A stretch of 64,000 bases of DNA from positions 186,001 to 250,000 of the forward strand of contig JAIQGF010000009.1 of the NCBI GenBank assembly GCA_020072845.1. Reading direction: 5' to 3'. Position numbers and translations under genes: made by a program. Source of the DNA: Terriglobia bacterium. Its GTDB lineage: Bacteria > Acidobacteriota > Terriglobia > Terriglobales > Acidobacteriaceae. The number at the start of each line of letters is the position of its first letter. Position 1 is the stretch's first letter. The notes below the pieces were generated by a model. It ran no database searches. It saw nothing but the letters and a program-made list of their open reading frames with translations, and was not told the DNA's origin. Positions 57,801 through 64,000 of the stretch are shown piece by piece.

Positions 57801-57810
57801 AACCGGGAGC

Positions 57811-57945
57811 TTAACCACAGAGGACACGGAGGAAAGGGAGGCGAATCACCCTTTTCGAGGGCTTGTCTCGCAAGTACAATCGGCTGTCTCCTAGGTGCTC
57901 CGAATGAAGAATCTTGTCTGTGTTCTCTTTGTTCTCTGTGGTTCC
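57811..57945. repeat. AACCACAGAGG phrase, with opposite arm inside a signal peptide
   Basis: Left arm TTAACCACAGAGGACACGGAGG (57812-57833) lies after carB. The complementary TGTGTTCTCTTTGTTCTCTGTGGTTCC (57919-57945) lies inside the DUF1028 gene, where it encodes the signal-peptide residues. Related to 43954 and 51257. Confidence 0.7.
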
Positions 57946-58998
57946 GCGTTTGGGCAGACTGTGTCCGCACAGCCGAGGGCGGCTGTGCCACACCGTCCGG
58001 TCCACACCTTCTCCATCGTTGCCCGCGATCCCGCCAGCGGACAGATCGGTGTCGCCGTGCAGTCGCATTGGTTCTCCGTCGGCCAGATTGTGCCATGGGC
58101 GGAAGCGGGCGTCGGCGCGGTGGCGACACAGTCGTTCGTTGACCCGAGCTACGGACCGCTGGGGCTGGACCTAATGCGCGCGGGAAAGAGCGCGCGAGAG
58201 GCCTTGCAAGCGCTGATGCACGCTGATAAGGCCTACGATGTTCGACAAGTTGCCATGATCGATGCCCAGGGTCGTGTTGCAGCGATGACTGGGTGCAAGG
58301 ACATTCAAGCGGCCGGCCACGTCGTTAACGGGTCGACTACGCCGGCTGTGTACAGAGTCGAGGGGTCGCCATGCACGACGCATTGGGGTTTTGGCCGGGA
58401 TTTCTCCACCGAAGCCAACCTCATGTCGAACGACAAGGTCTGGCCCGCCATGGCGAAGGCCTACCAGGAAGCCAAGGGAGATCTCGCCGACCGCATGCTC
58501 GCCGCGCTCGATGCGGCGCAGGCGGTCGGCGGAGACATTCGTGGCAGGCAATCCGCCGCGCTGATCGTGGTGGAAGGGAAGCGGCAGAATGCGCCGTGGG
58601 AAGGGCGCGTTTTCGATCTGCGCGTGGACGACGCTGCGGAACCGCTGAAGGAGTTGCGGCGCCTTGTCGTGCTGCAGCGCGCCTACAACCACATGAATGC
58701 CGGCGACCTGGCGGTGGGGCACAAGGACAACGAAGCCGCCCTACGCGAGTACGCCGAGGCGGAAAAAATCGCGTCTGACACGCCCGGCATCCTCCCCAGC
58801 CGGTTGGCGGAGATGATCTACTGGCACGCCGTGGCGCTGGTGAACATGAATCGCGTGGAAGACTCGCTGCCGCTGTTCAAGAAATGTTTTTCGATCCAAA
58901 AAAGCTGGGCGGAGCTGACCCCGCGCCTGCCCGCCAGCGGCCTATTGCCGAACGATCCCGCGTTAATCGAGCGGATTGTACAGCAGCAAAACCGTTAA
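57904..58998 (+). CDS. Secreted DUF1028 protein with repeat-derived signal peptide
   Basis: 364-residue exported protein. The DUF1028 domain (about 38-240) has TFSIVARDPASGQIGVAVQSHWFSVGQIVPWAEAGVGAVATQSFVDPSYGP and RQVAMIDAQGRVAAMTG. A TPR-like end follows (about 265-360). Compared with my recollection of the family, about 22 residues (NGSTTPAVYRVEGSP...) seem inserted before the FSTEANLMSNDKVW motif. The signal peptide KNLVCVLFVLCGS is encoded by the right arm of a CACAGAG phrase repeat, and AQPRAA by a perfect palindrome at 57967-57988. Function unknown; members may act on modified peptides or glycans. Confidence 0.82.
   Translation: MKNLVCVLFVLCGSAFGQTVSAQPRAAVPHRPVHTFSIVARDPASGQIGVAVQSHWFSVGQIVPWAEAGVGAVATQSFVDPSYGPLGLDLMRAGKSAREALQALMHADKAYDVRQVAMIDAQGRVAAMTGCKDIQAAGHVVNGSTTPAVYRVEGSPCTTHWGFGRDFSTEANLMSNDKVWPAMAKAYQEAKGDLADRMLAALDAAQAVGGDIRGRQSAALIVVEGKRQNAPWEGRVFDLRVDDAAEPLKELRRLVVLQRAYNHMNAGDLAVGHKDNEAALREYAEAEKIASDTPGILPSRLAEMIYWHAVALVNMNRVEDSLPLFKKCFSIQKSWAELTPRLPASGLLPNDPALIERIVQQQNR
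57967..57988. repeat. GCACAGCCG/CGGCTGTGC palindrome inside CDS
   Basis: Perfect 9-base arms with loop AGGG, within codons of the mature N-terminus of the DUF1028 protein. Similar palindromes occur between genes in related genomes (recollection). Confidence 0.6.
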
Positions 58999-59032
58999 CC
59001 ACGGATCGCCACGGATGAACACGGATCAGAAC
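58996..59032. repeat. CCACGGATNN phrase arm
   Basis: TTAACCACGGATCGCCACGGATGAACACGGAT directly at the DUF1028 stop codon, which lies within the phrase. No opposite arm found. Confidence 0.6.
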
Positions 59033-59376
59033 AAGGTCAAGCAGCCGATTACTGTTGCGCAGCAATGAGGCATTTGGTCTCCTATGCACACGACAGAACG
59101 CAGTAAAGAGAAGAAGAGGAATCTGAGATCACGGAGGAAGCCCGCAGAGGAACTCGATGTATTTCTCTCGCTTCGCGGAATTGCGGGGGACGTATTTGCC
59201 GAGCTTGGCGGAGGAGAAGCGTTCATCCGGGCAGAGAGGGAAGCTTTCTCGTCCGCTTGTGACGCAAACGAAGAACTTGCGGAGCAAAGCCGTAAACAAA
59301 AGTCCTAATAGATCGCGGAAGGCTACAATATTCAATCGAAGGCGTTCATACTGAACTCTTAGACGAGACCCCATTT
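58999..59376. other. Intergenic region with a doubtful small ORF
   Basis: 378 bases. A 74-codon plus-strand frame (59084-59308, MHTTERSKEKKRN...) is open, but the opposite strand is open too, there is no clear ribosome-binding site, and the composition is unlike neighbouring genes. No other signal seen. Confidence 0.35.
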
Positions 59377-60420
59377 ATGCTGCTCCACGGAATTTTTCCT
59401 CCCATCACTACGCCGTTCTATCCCGACGGCGATATTTACTACAAAAAGCTCGAAGCCAATGTCGACCGGTACTCGAAGTCGCCGGTCGCGGGCCTGGTGG
59501 TGCAAGGCTCGACCGGCGAGGCGATCCTGCTCAGCGATCAGGAGCGGCGCGACGTGCTGAAGGCGGCCATGGAAGCGGCCGCGCCCCACAAGGTGATGAT
59601 CGCCGGCACGGGCATCGAGTCGGCCATCGAGACGTTACGGCTGACCGAGTACGCCGCCTCGCTCGGGTACGACGCCGCCATGGTGCGCACGCCGCATTAC
59701 TATCGTAGCCAGATCAACAAGCCGCAAAACATGCTGGCGTTTTATCGCACCGTGGCCGACCATTCGCCGCTCCCGCTGATCATTTACAACTTCCCGCAAG
59801 CCACCGGCTACGACATGCCCGCCGACGTCGTCATGCAATTGGCGGAGCACCAGAACATCATTGCCATCAAGGAATCCAGTGGCTCCGTCGAGAAGGTGCA
59901 GACGATGGTGGCGCACACGCGGCACATCAAGCGCGCCGTCGCCGTCACCGAAGTCCAGGAAGCGGTAACCGGACGGATGAAGAAGGCCGCCGGAACATCA
60001 TCGGGAAGGCTGCCGATTGCGGGGCAGCCGTCGTCCGCCGCCGTGGCCGTGATGGGCGGGCTCAGGACGCGGCAGAAGGAAGTCGGGTTCCAGGTGATAG
60101 TCGGCGCGGCGCAGAAATTGGAGCCGTCGCTGGCCGTGGGCGCGGTGGGCGCAATCCTGGCGTTCGCCTGCGCGGCTCCGACCGCGTGCTTCGAGATCTT
60201 TGCCGCCTGGAAAGAGATGAATGAAAAGGTCGCGCAGGAGAAGCAGGCGCGCATTGCCGAGGCGGCGGCGAAGGTCGTCAGCGAGATGAGCATCCCCGGC
60301 GTGAAGTACGCCATGGACCTGAACGGCTACTACGGCGGCCTGGTGCGCCTGCCGCTGCTGCCGCTGACGGCGGAGGAGAAAGCCGAGGTCGAAAGGTTGA
60401 TGGCGAATATTAAGAATTAG
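59377..60420 (+). CDS. DapA-like dihydrodipicolinate synthase family lyase
   Basis: 347-residue class I aldolase/lyase of the DHDPS/N-acetylneuraminate lyase family. Y137 (IIYNFP) and Schiff-base K165 (IAIKESSG) are in place, and GSTGEAILLSDQER (44-57) is the usual loop. It is about 55 residues longer than standard DapA. The extra material (about 190-240, VTGRMKKAAGTSSGRLPIAGQPSS...) lies between the lysine and the C-terminal helices. Many family members outside true DapA act on other 2-oxo acids, so the substrate is open. No lysine-pathway genes are adjacent. Confidence 0.85.
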   Translation: MLLHGIFPPITTPFYPDGDIYYKKLEANVDRYSKSPVAGLVVQGSTGEAILLSDQERRDVLKAAMEAAAPHKVMIAGTGIESAIETLRLTEYAASLGYDAAMVRTPHYYRSQINKPQNMLAFYRTVADHSPLPLIIYNFPQATGYDMPADVVMQLAEHQNIIAIKESSGSVEKVQTMVAHTRHIKRAVAVTEVQEAVTGRMKKAAGTSSGRLPIAGQPSSAAVAVMGGLRTRQKEVGFQVIVGAAQKLEPSLAVGAVGAILAFACAAPTACFEIFAAWKEMNEKVAQEKQARIAEAAAKVVSEMSIPGVKYAMDLNGYYGGLVRLPLLPLTAEEKAEVERLMANIKN

Positions 60421-60475
60421 CGATTAGCAATTAGCAATCAGCTATCCCATCCTCCAACTGCTAATGGCTGCACAT
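60417..60475. repeat. GATTAGCAATTAGCAATCAGC phrase repeat
   Basis: Left arm TTAGCGATTAGCAATTAGCAATCAGC, right arm AACTGCTAATGGCTGC, partly complementary. It begins at the stop codon (TTAG) of the DapA-like gene. Confidence 0.6.
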
Positions 60476-60476
60476 C

Positions 60477-60524
60477 TTGCGCCTGCCTCCGGGATCGAAT
60501 AGTATTGAAACGAACGTCCGTTCG
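60477..60524 (+). promoter_or_regulatory. Promoter and autoregulatory operator candidate of TetR gene
   Basis: TTGCGC (-35), a 17-base spacer and TAGTAT (-10, 60500-60505). Immediately downstream, CGAACG-TC-CGTTCG (60511-60524) forms a palindrome at the expected transcription start, suitable for repression by the adjacent TetR protein. Found by eye. Confidence 0.5.
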
Positions 60525-60539
60525 AGTCCGGAGAAGAGC

Positions 60540-61310
60540 ATGGCAGGCCGGAAGAACAGCGGCGCGGGCCGCAAGCTCGAGCAGAATGGCGAAAGCAAGT
60601 TCGATCGCCGCCTGGGAGAAATTCTCGGACACGGGACGGAAGTTTTCTACACCAAAGGCTACGCCGGCGCCTCGATGCGCGACCTGTCGCGCAGCAGCGG
60701 CATGTCCCTTGCCGGCCTCTATTACTACTTCGAATCCAAGGAAAAGCTGCTCTACCTGATTCAGAAGCACACCTTTTCCACCATCATGGGCCAGTTGCAG
60801 GAGCGGCTCCGGGAGGTGAACGATCCCGAAGAGCGCGTCCGCGTGTTCATCCGCAACCACCTGGAGTATTTCCTCGCCAACCTGAAGGCGATGAAAGTGC
60901 TGTCGCATGAAGACGAGGCGCTCTCCGGGCCGCTCGCCGCCGAGATCGCGGCGATGAAGCGCGACTACTACCGCATCATCCGCGGCCTGGTGGAAGACCT
61001 GCGGCGCCAGAAGGGCAAAGGATTCAACGGCGAGGTCCCGTCGCGCGTGGCGGCGCTAAGCCTGTTCGGGATGATGAACTGGATTTATACGTGGCACAAC
61101 CCGCGCCGGGACGCAGGCGCGCCGGAATTGGCGGGCGAGATGGCCGACATTTTCCTGCGCGGGCTACTGCAAGAAAAACCCCACCCTGTCTCGCCAAAAC
61201 CGGGCGAGACAAGGGTGGGGCAACCTTCTTCGAAGCCGGGCTCTGTGGGGGGCGCGGCGGGGCAGAAATCCACTGGGCGCGGACAACGCTCCGCGTCATC
61301 CAATATCTGA
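60540..61310 (+). CDS. TetR-family transcriptional regulator
   Basis: 256-residue regulator. The N-terminal HTH (about 20-65) has LGEILGHGTEVFYTKGYAGASMRDLSRSSGMSLAGLYYYFESKEKLL, and the ligand-binding helices run from about 70 to 205. It is upstream of an enoyl-CoA hydratase and an aldehyde dehydrogenase and probably controls them, in the manner of FadR/PsrA-type acyl-CoA-responsive repressors. The last 45 residues (from EKPHPVSPKPGE) are Gly/Ser/Pro-rich and encoded by a hairpin repeat. The true functional end may be near residue 210. The start ATG follows AGAAGAGC. Confidence 0.9.
   Translation: MAGRKNSGAGRKLEQNGESKFDRRLGEILGHGTEVFYTKGYAGASMRDLSRSSGMSLAGLYYYFESKEKLLYLIQKHTFSTIMGQLQERLREVNDPEERVRVFIRNHLEYFLANLKAMKVLSHEDEALSGPLAAEIAAMKRDYYRIIRGLVEDLRRQKGKGFNGEVPSRVAALSLFGMMNWIYTWHNPRRDAGAPELAGEMADIFLRGLLQEKPHPVSPKPGETRVGQPSSKPGSVGGAAGQKSTGRGQRSASSNI
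61179..61220. repeat. CCCCACCCTGTCTCGCC hairpin inside TetR 3' end
   Basis: CCCCACCCTGTCTCGCC (61179-61195) pairs with GGCGAGACAAGGGTGGGG (61203-61220), one bulged base, loop of 7. It lies in-frame inside the TetR gene and encodes its terminal tail. Confidence 0.8.
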
Positions 61311-61339
61311 GCGATCGAGAGCCGACAAAGGAGCTTAGG

Positions 61340-62155
61340 ATGGCGAGCACCACTGAGACGGTTGCAGGCGCCAAACCGCTTGTGCAGTACCGCACCGACC
61401 GCGGCGTGGGGATCATCACCATGGACGATCCGCCGGCCAACACCTACACCTATGAAATGAACCGCCAGTTGGACGAGGCGATCCTGAAGGCGCGCATGGA
61501 CAACGACGTGTACGTCATAGTCCTGACCGGCGCCGGGGACAAATTTTTCTCCGCCGGCGCCAACATCAAGATGCTGGCGAGCGTGGACCCGACCTTCAAG
61601 TATTACTTCTGCCTGCACGCCAACGAGACCCTGTTGCGGCTGGAGCACACGCCGAAGCTGGTGATTGCGGCGCTGAACGGGCACACCGTGGGCGGCGGGC
61701 TGGAGATCGCCATGGCGGCCGACCTGCGCATCGCGCGCCAGGATGCGGGCAAGATCGGCCTGCCGGAGGTCAACCTCGGAGTGCTGCCCGGCACCGGCGG
61801 CACCCAACGTCTGTCGCGGATGGTGGGGAAGTCGAAAGCCATCGAGCTGATCGTGACCGGAAACACGTTTTCGTTCGAAGAGGCCAAGGAGATGGGGATC
61901 ATCAACGACATCTTCGAGCGCGAAAACTTCATGGAGAACGTGCTGGAGTATGCGCGGCAGTTCTGCCCGCCGAACAAGGCGTCGAAGGCGGTGGGGAACA
62001 TCAAGCGCTCCATCCAGACCGGCTGGGAAATTCCCATGGAGTCGGCGCTGGCGGTGGAGCGCGAACTGCAAGCGCTGCTCTTCAACAGCCAGGACGCGAA
62101 AGAAGGTCTGGCGGCGTACGTGGAGAAGCGTCCGGCGGAGTTCAAGGCGAAATAG
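61340..62155 (+). CDS. Enoyl-CoA hydratase/isomerase family protein
   Basis: 271-residue crotonase-fold enzyme. The oxyanion segments are KFFSAGANIKMLA (about 69-81) and LNGHTVGGGLEIAMAADLRIA (about 112-132). The glutamate region is GLPEVNLGVLPGTGGTQRL (about 139-157), which contains the catalytic Glu of hydratases, unlike the paralogue at 11684. I chose the ATG at 61340 with AAAGGAG upstream. It is followed by the aldehyde dehydrogenase gene and preceded by TetR, so likely part of a fatty-acid or aromatic acyl-CoA degradation unit. The repeats at 62156 follow its stop. Confidence 0.92.
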   Translation: MASTTETVAGAKPLVQYRTDRGVGIITMDDPPANTYTYEMNRQLDEAILKARMDNDVYVIVLTGAGDKFFSAGANIKMLASVDPTFKYYFCLHANETLLRLEHTPKLVIAALNGHTVGGGLEIAMAADLRIARQDAGKIGLPEVNLGVLPGTGGTQRLSRMVGKSKAIELIVTGNTFSFEEAKEMGIINDIFERENFMENVLEYARQFCPPNKASKAVGNIKRSIQTGWEIPMESALAVERELQALLFNSQDAKEGLAAYVEKRPAEFKAK

Positions 62156-62187
62156 CGGTCGACGGTCGATAGTCGACGGTCGATGGC
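62156..62187. repeat. GGTCGACGGTCGATAGTCG phrase arm
   Basis: Run of GGTCGA units starting right at the enoyl-CoA hydratase stop codon. Same phrase type as 2343 and 63768. Confidence 0.6.
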
Positions 62188-62215
62188 CAAAACAAGAGCA
62201 AAACCGAAGGCGGGC

Positions 62216-62290
62216 TCAGCCACAGAGGACACGGAGGATGTCTTGAAAGAAAAATCCTCCGCGCTTGCCTCTGTGACCCCGGTGGTTGAG
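62216..62290. repeat. CACAGAGGACACGGAGG phrase hairpin
   Basis: CCACAGAGGACACGGAGGAT pairs imperfectly with ATCCTCCGCGCTTGCCTCTGTG; a GGTGG tail follows. It sits 6 bases before the aldehyde dehydrogenase start, so it is in that gene's leader. Confidence 0.8.
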
Positions 62291-62295
62291 GTGTT

Positions 62296-63765
62296 ATGGC
62301 AACTGCGACGCAAGCGAAGATTGAGCCAGGGAAGCTGCTGATTGGCGGCGAGTGGCGGGAGGCGACGGGCGGAAAGACGTTTGAGACCGTCAATCCCGCG
62401 ACCGCGGAAGTGCTGACCACGGCTGCGGAAGCGAGTGCGGCCGATGTGGATGCGGCGGTGCAGGCGGCGCGCAAGGCGTTCGACGACGCCAGCGGACCGT
62501 GGCGCAAAATGTCGGCCAGCGAGCGCGGGCGCCTGCTCTGGAAAATTGCAGACCTGGTGGAGCAGCACATTGACGAGCTTGCCGAGTTGGAGACGCTCGA
62601 CAACGGGAAACCAATTTTCGAGTCGCGCTACGTTGACATGCCGATGGTGGCGGACGTCTTCCGCTACTACGCCGGGTGGGCGACCAAGCTCCACGGCGAG
62701 ACAGTCAACATCAACGAGAGCGCGTTCACCTACACACTGCGCGAGCCGGTAGGGGTGGTGGGCGCGATTGTGGCGTGGAATTTTCCGCTGCTGCTGGCGA
62801 GCTGGAAGCTGGGCCCGGCGCTGGCTTGCGGCAACACCGTGGTGCTGAAGCCGGCCGAACAGACGCCGCTTACGGCGTTGCGCTTCGGCGAATTGTGCCG
62901 CCAGGCGGGATTGCCGGCGGGCGTGCTGAACATCGTGACCGGCGGGCCGGAGACGGGCAAGGCGCTGGTGCAGCACGCGCAAGTGGACAAGGTGGCGTTC
63001 ACCGGGTCAACCGTGGTCGGCAAGGAGATCATGCGGTCGGCGGCGGACACGCTGAAGCGCGTGACGCTGGAGCTGGGCGGCAAGTCGCCCAACATCGTGT
63101 TTGCCGATTCCGATCTCGACAACGCCGTCAAGGGCGCGATCAATGGGATTTTCTTTGGCAAGGGCGAGGTGTGCTGCGCCGGGTCGCGCCTGTTCGTCGA
63201 GAAGAAAGTTGAAGACGAGTTCCTGACCAAGCTGGTGGAGAGAGCGAAAAAGCTGCGGCCCGGCGATCCTCTGGACCCCAAGACCAAGCTGGGCGCGATT
63301 GTCAGCGAGCAGCAGATGAAGACCGTTCTGGGGTATATCGAGGCCGGCAAGAGCGAGGGCGCGCAGGTGGTGATCGGCGGCAATCGCGTGCAGATCGGCA
63401 ACGGCAAGGGGTACTTCATCGAGCCGACGATCTTCGGCGGTGTGCGTAACGACATGAAGATCGCGCAGGAAGAAATTTTCGGGCCGGTGCTGGCCACGCT
63501 CGCGTTCGACGACGTCGAGCAGGTGGCGGAGCAAGCGAATCGCAACCCGTACGGGCTGGCGGCGGCGATCTGGACGCGCGACATCAAGAAGGCGCACGCG
63601 CTGTCGCGGCGGCTGAAGGCAGGCACCGTCTGGATCAATACCTACGGGCTGATGGATGCGGCGCTGCCCTTTGGCGGTTTCAAGCAGTCGGGCTTCGGAA
63701 GGGAACTGGGCCAGGCCGCGCTGGAGAGTTATACGGAAGTGAAGAGCGTGTGGCTGAGCCTATAG
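62296..63765 (+). CDS. NAD(P)-dependent aldehyde dehydrogenase
   Basis: 489-residue aldehyde dehydrogenase. NAD-binding residues include VAWNFPLLLASWKLGPALACGNTVVLKPAEQTP (about 156-188), the general-base glutamate lies in TLELGGKSPN (about 256-265) and the catalytic cysteine is C293 in GKGEVCCAGSR. EEIFGPVLATLAF and PFGGFKQSGFGRELG near the end are canonical. It oxidises an aldehyde to a carboxylic acid; substrate unknown. It follows an enoyl-CoA hydratase and a TetR gene, probably as a degradation operon, with a phrase hairpin in between. The ATG lacks a strong ribosome-binding site because the hairpin abuts it. Confidence 0.94.
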   Translation: MATATQAKIEPGKLLIGGEWREATGGKTFETVNPATAEVLTTAAEASAADVDAAVQAARKAFDDASGPWRKMSASERGRLLWKIADLVEQHIDELAELETLDNGKPIFESRYVDMPMVADVFRYYAGWATKLHGETVNINESAFTYTLREPVGVVGAIVAWNFPLLLASWKLGPALACGNTVVLKPAEQTPLTALRFGELCRQAGLPAGVLNIVTGGPETGKALVQHAQVDKVAFTGSTVVGKEIMRSAADTLKRVTLELGGKSPNIVFADSDLDNAVKGAINGIFFGKGEVCCAGSRLFVEKKVEDEFLTKLVERAKKLRPGDPLDPKTKLGAIVSEQQMKTVLGYIEAGKSEGAQVVIGGNRVQIGNGKGYFIEPTIFGGVRNDMKIAQEEIFGPVLATLAFDDVEQVAEQANRNPYGLAAAIWTRDIKKAHALSRRLKAGTVWINTYGLMDAALPFGGFKQSGFGRELGQAALESYTEVKSVWLSL

Positions 63766-63767
63766 TC

Positions 63768-63870
63768 GACGGTCCCCTCGACTGCGCTCGGGGCAGGCTT
63801 TGGTCGATGGCACAAGCAGATTCCTCGCTACGCTCGGAATGACAAGAGCAGAGAGAGCACTGCGAATGAC
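63768..63870. repeat. Mixed phrase/palindrome elements
   Basis: CCCCTCGACTGCGCTCGGGG (63773-63793) and TTCCTCGCTACGCTCGGAATGAC (63821-63843) with GGTCGATGG between. A further GAATGACAAGAG follows at 63865. Same family as 2411. Confidence 0.65.
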
Positions 63871-63889
63871 AAGAGGTGAAGGGTTTTCA

Positions 63890-64000
63890 TGCCGGGAAAA
63901 GTTTTGAAGATCGGGACGTTCAGCGACTGGGTTGGACTGTTTGACGAGTGGCGCAAAGACATTGGCGTCAACCAGGCCGAGGTTGCCGATTTCAAGTTCG
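63890..64000 (+). CDS. Unidentified protein, 5' part (3' end outside window)
   Basis: First 37 codons, MPGKVLKIGTFSDWVGLF and onward, with DEWRKDIGVNQAEVADFKF. I do not recognise the family. The start is likely because the frame is open and follows a repeat block. The preceding AAGAGGTGAAGG contains a weak ribosome-binding site. Confidence 0.5.

Noticed and set aside
58320-58390. Frameshift in the DUF1028 gene to explain the extra residues
   Set aside because: The frame is open on both sides and motifs before and after are in the same frame, so an insertion is more likely than a frameshift.
59084-59308. 74-codon plus-strand frame
   Set aside because: Both strands are open, no ribosome-binding site, composition unlike nearby genes. 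Mentioned in the region note only.

Overview
The window is GC-rich, densely coded bacterial chromosome. The best guess for the source is an acidobacterium of the Koribacter/Terriglobia type. This rests on several signs: secreted proteins with carboxypeptidase-regulatory-like repeats, FecR and glycine-zipper proteins, a ferredoxin-dependent 2-oxoacid oxidoreductase beside a eukaryote-type citrate synthase, and many intergenic hairpins built from short repeated phrases. The taxon is inferred from gene content and no rRNA gene is present. I saw no tRNA, rRNA, CRISPR array, transposase or complete prophage.

Layout. 1-9 kb (mostly minus strand): a dynamin-type GTPase cut by the window edge with a small partner, a long-chain polyprenyl diphosphate synthase, YajQ, a parvulin-type isomerase, a plus-strand CDF metal transporter with three C-terminal domains, a PspC protein, a quinone reductase, an alpha/beta hydrolase and a phosphoribosyltransferase. 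9-17 kb: an amino-acid permease overlapping an aminotransferase, an enoyl-CoA hydratase, the korDABC-like operon, and a convergent citrate synthase with face-to-face terminators. 17-22.5 kb: a zinc-ribbon/Sel1-like membrane protein, rpsO-pnp and a FecR protein. 22.7-32.4 kb: two carboxypeptidase-regulatory-like proteins, murA, murQ, a serine hydrolase, and a divergent serine hydrolase-NamZ fusion, which together form a cell-wall synthesis and MurNAc-salvage block. 32.5-42.7 kb: two glycine-zipper secreted proteins, a sigma-like/zinc-finger protein, a low-GC island, a SIMPL protein, and an HD-GYP response regulator divergent from a large hybrid histidine kinase, then a sigma-like protein. 42.9-51.9 kb: a radical SAM enzyme, glmU, a zeta-toxin-like kinase with a small partner, yvcK, a TPR protein, a PCYC protein, lepB and a SnoaL-like protein. 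52-58 kb: the carAB operon, which carries an inserted HEPN/Toprim-type gene between carA and carB and an in-frame TAG inside carB. 58-64 kb: a DUF1028 protein, a DapA-like lyase, and a TetR regulator ahead of an enoyl-CoA hydratase and an aldehyde dehydrogenase.

The strongest observations are these. (1) carAB is invaded by an accessory gene and carB is split by a TAG exactly before its allosteric domain. (2) More than twenty intergenic hairpins or arms are each built from a different short phrase repeated with variation. Several run into genes and supply signal-peptide or C-terminal codons. (3) A zeta-kinase module is bracketed by 88-bp direct copies of the yvcK 3' end. (4) A serine hydrolase is fused to the exo-muramidase NamZ next to murQ and a second serine hydrolase.
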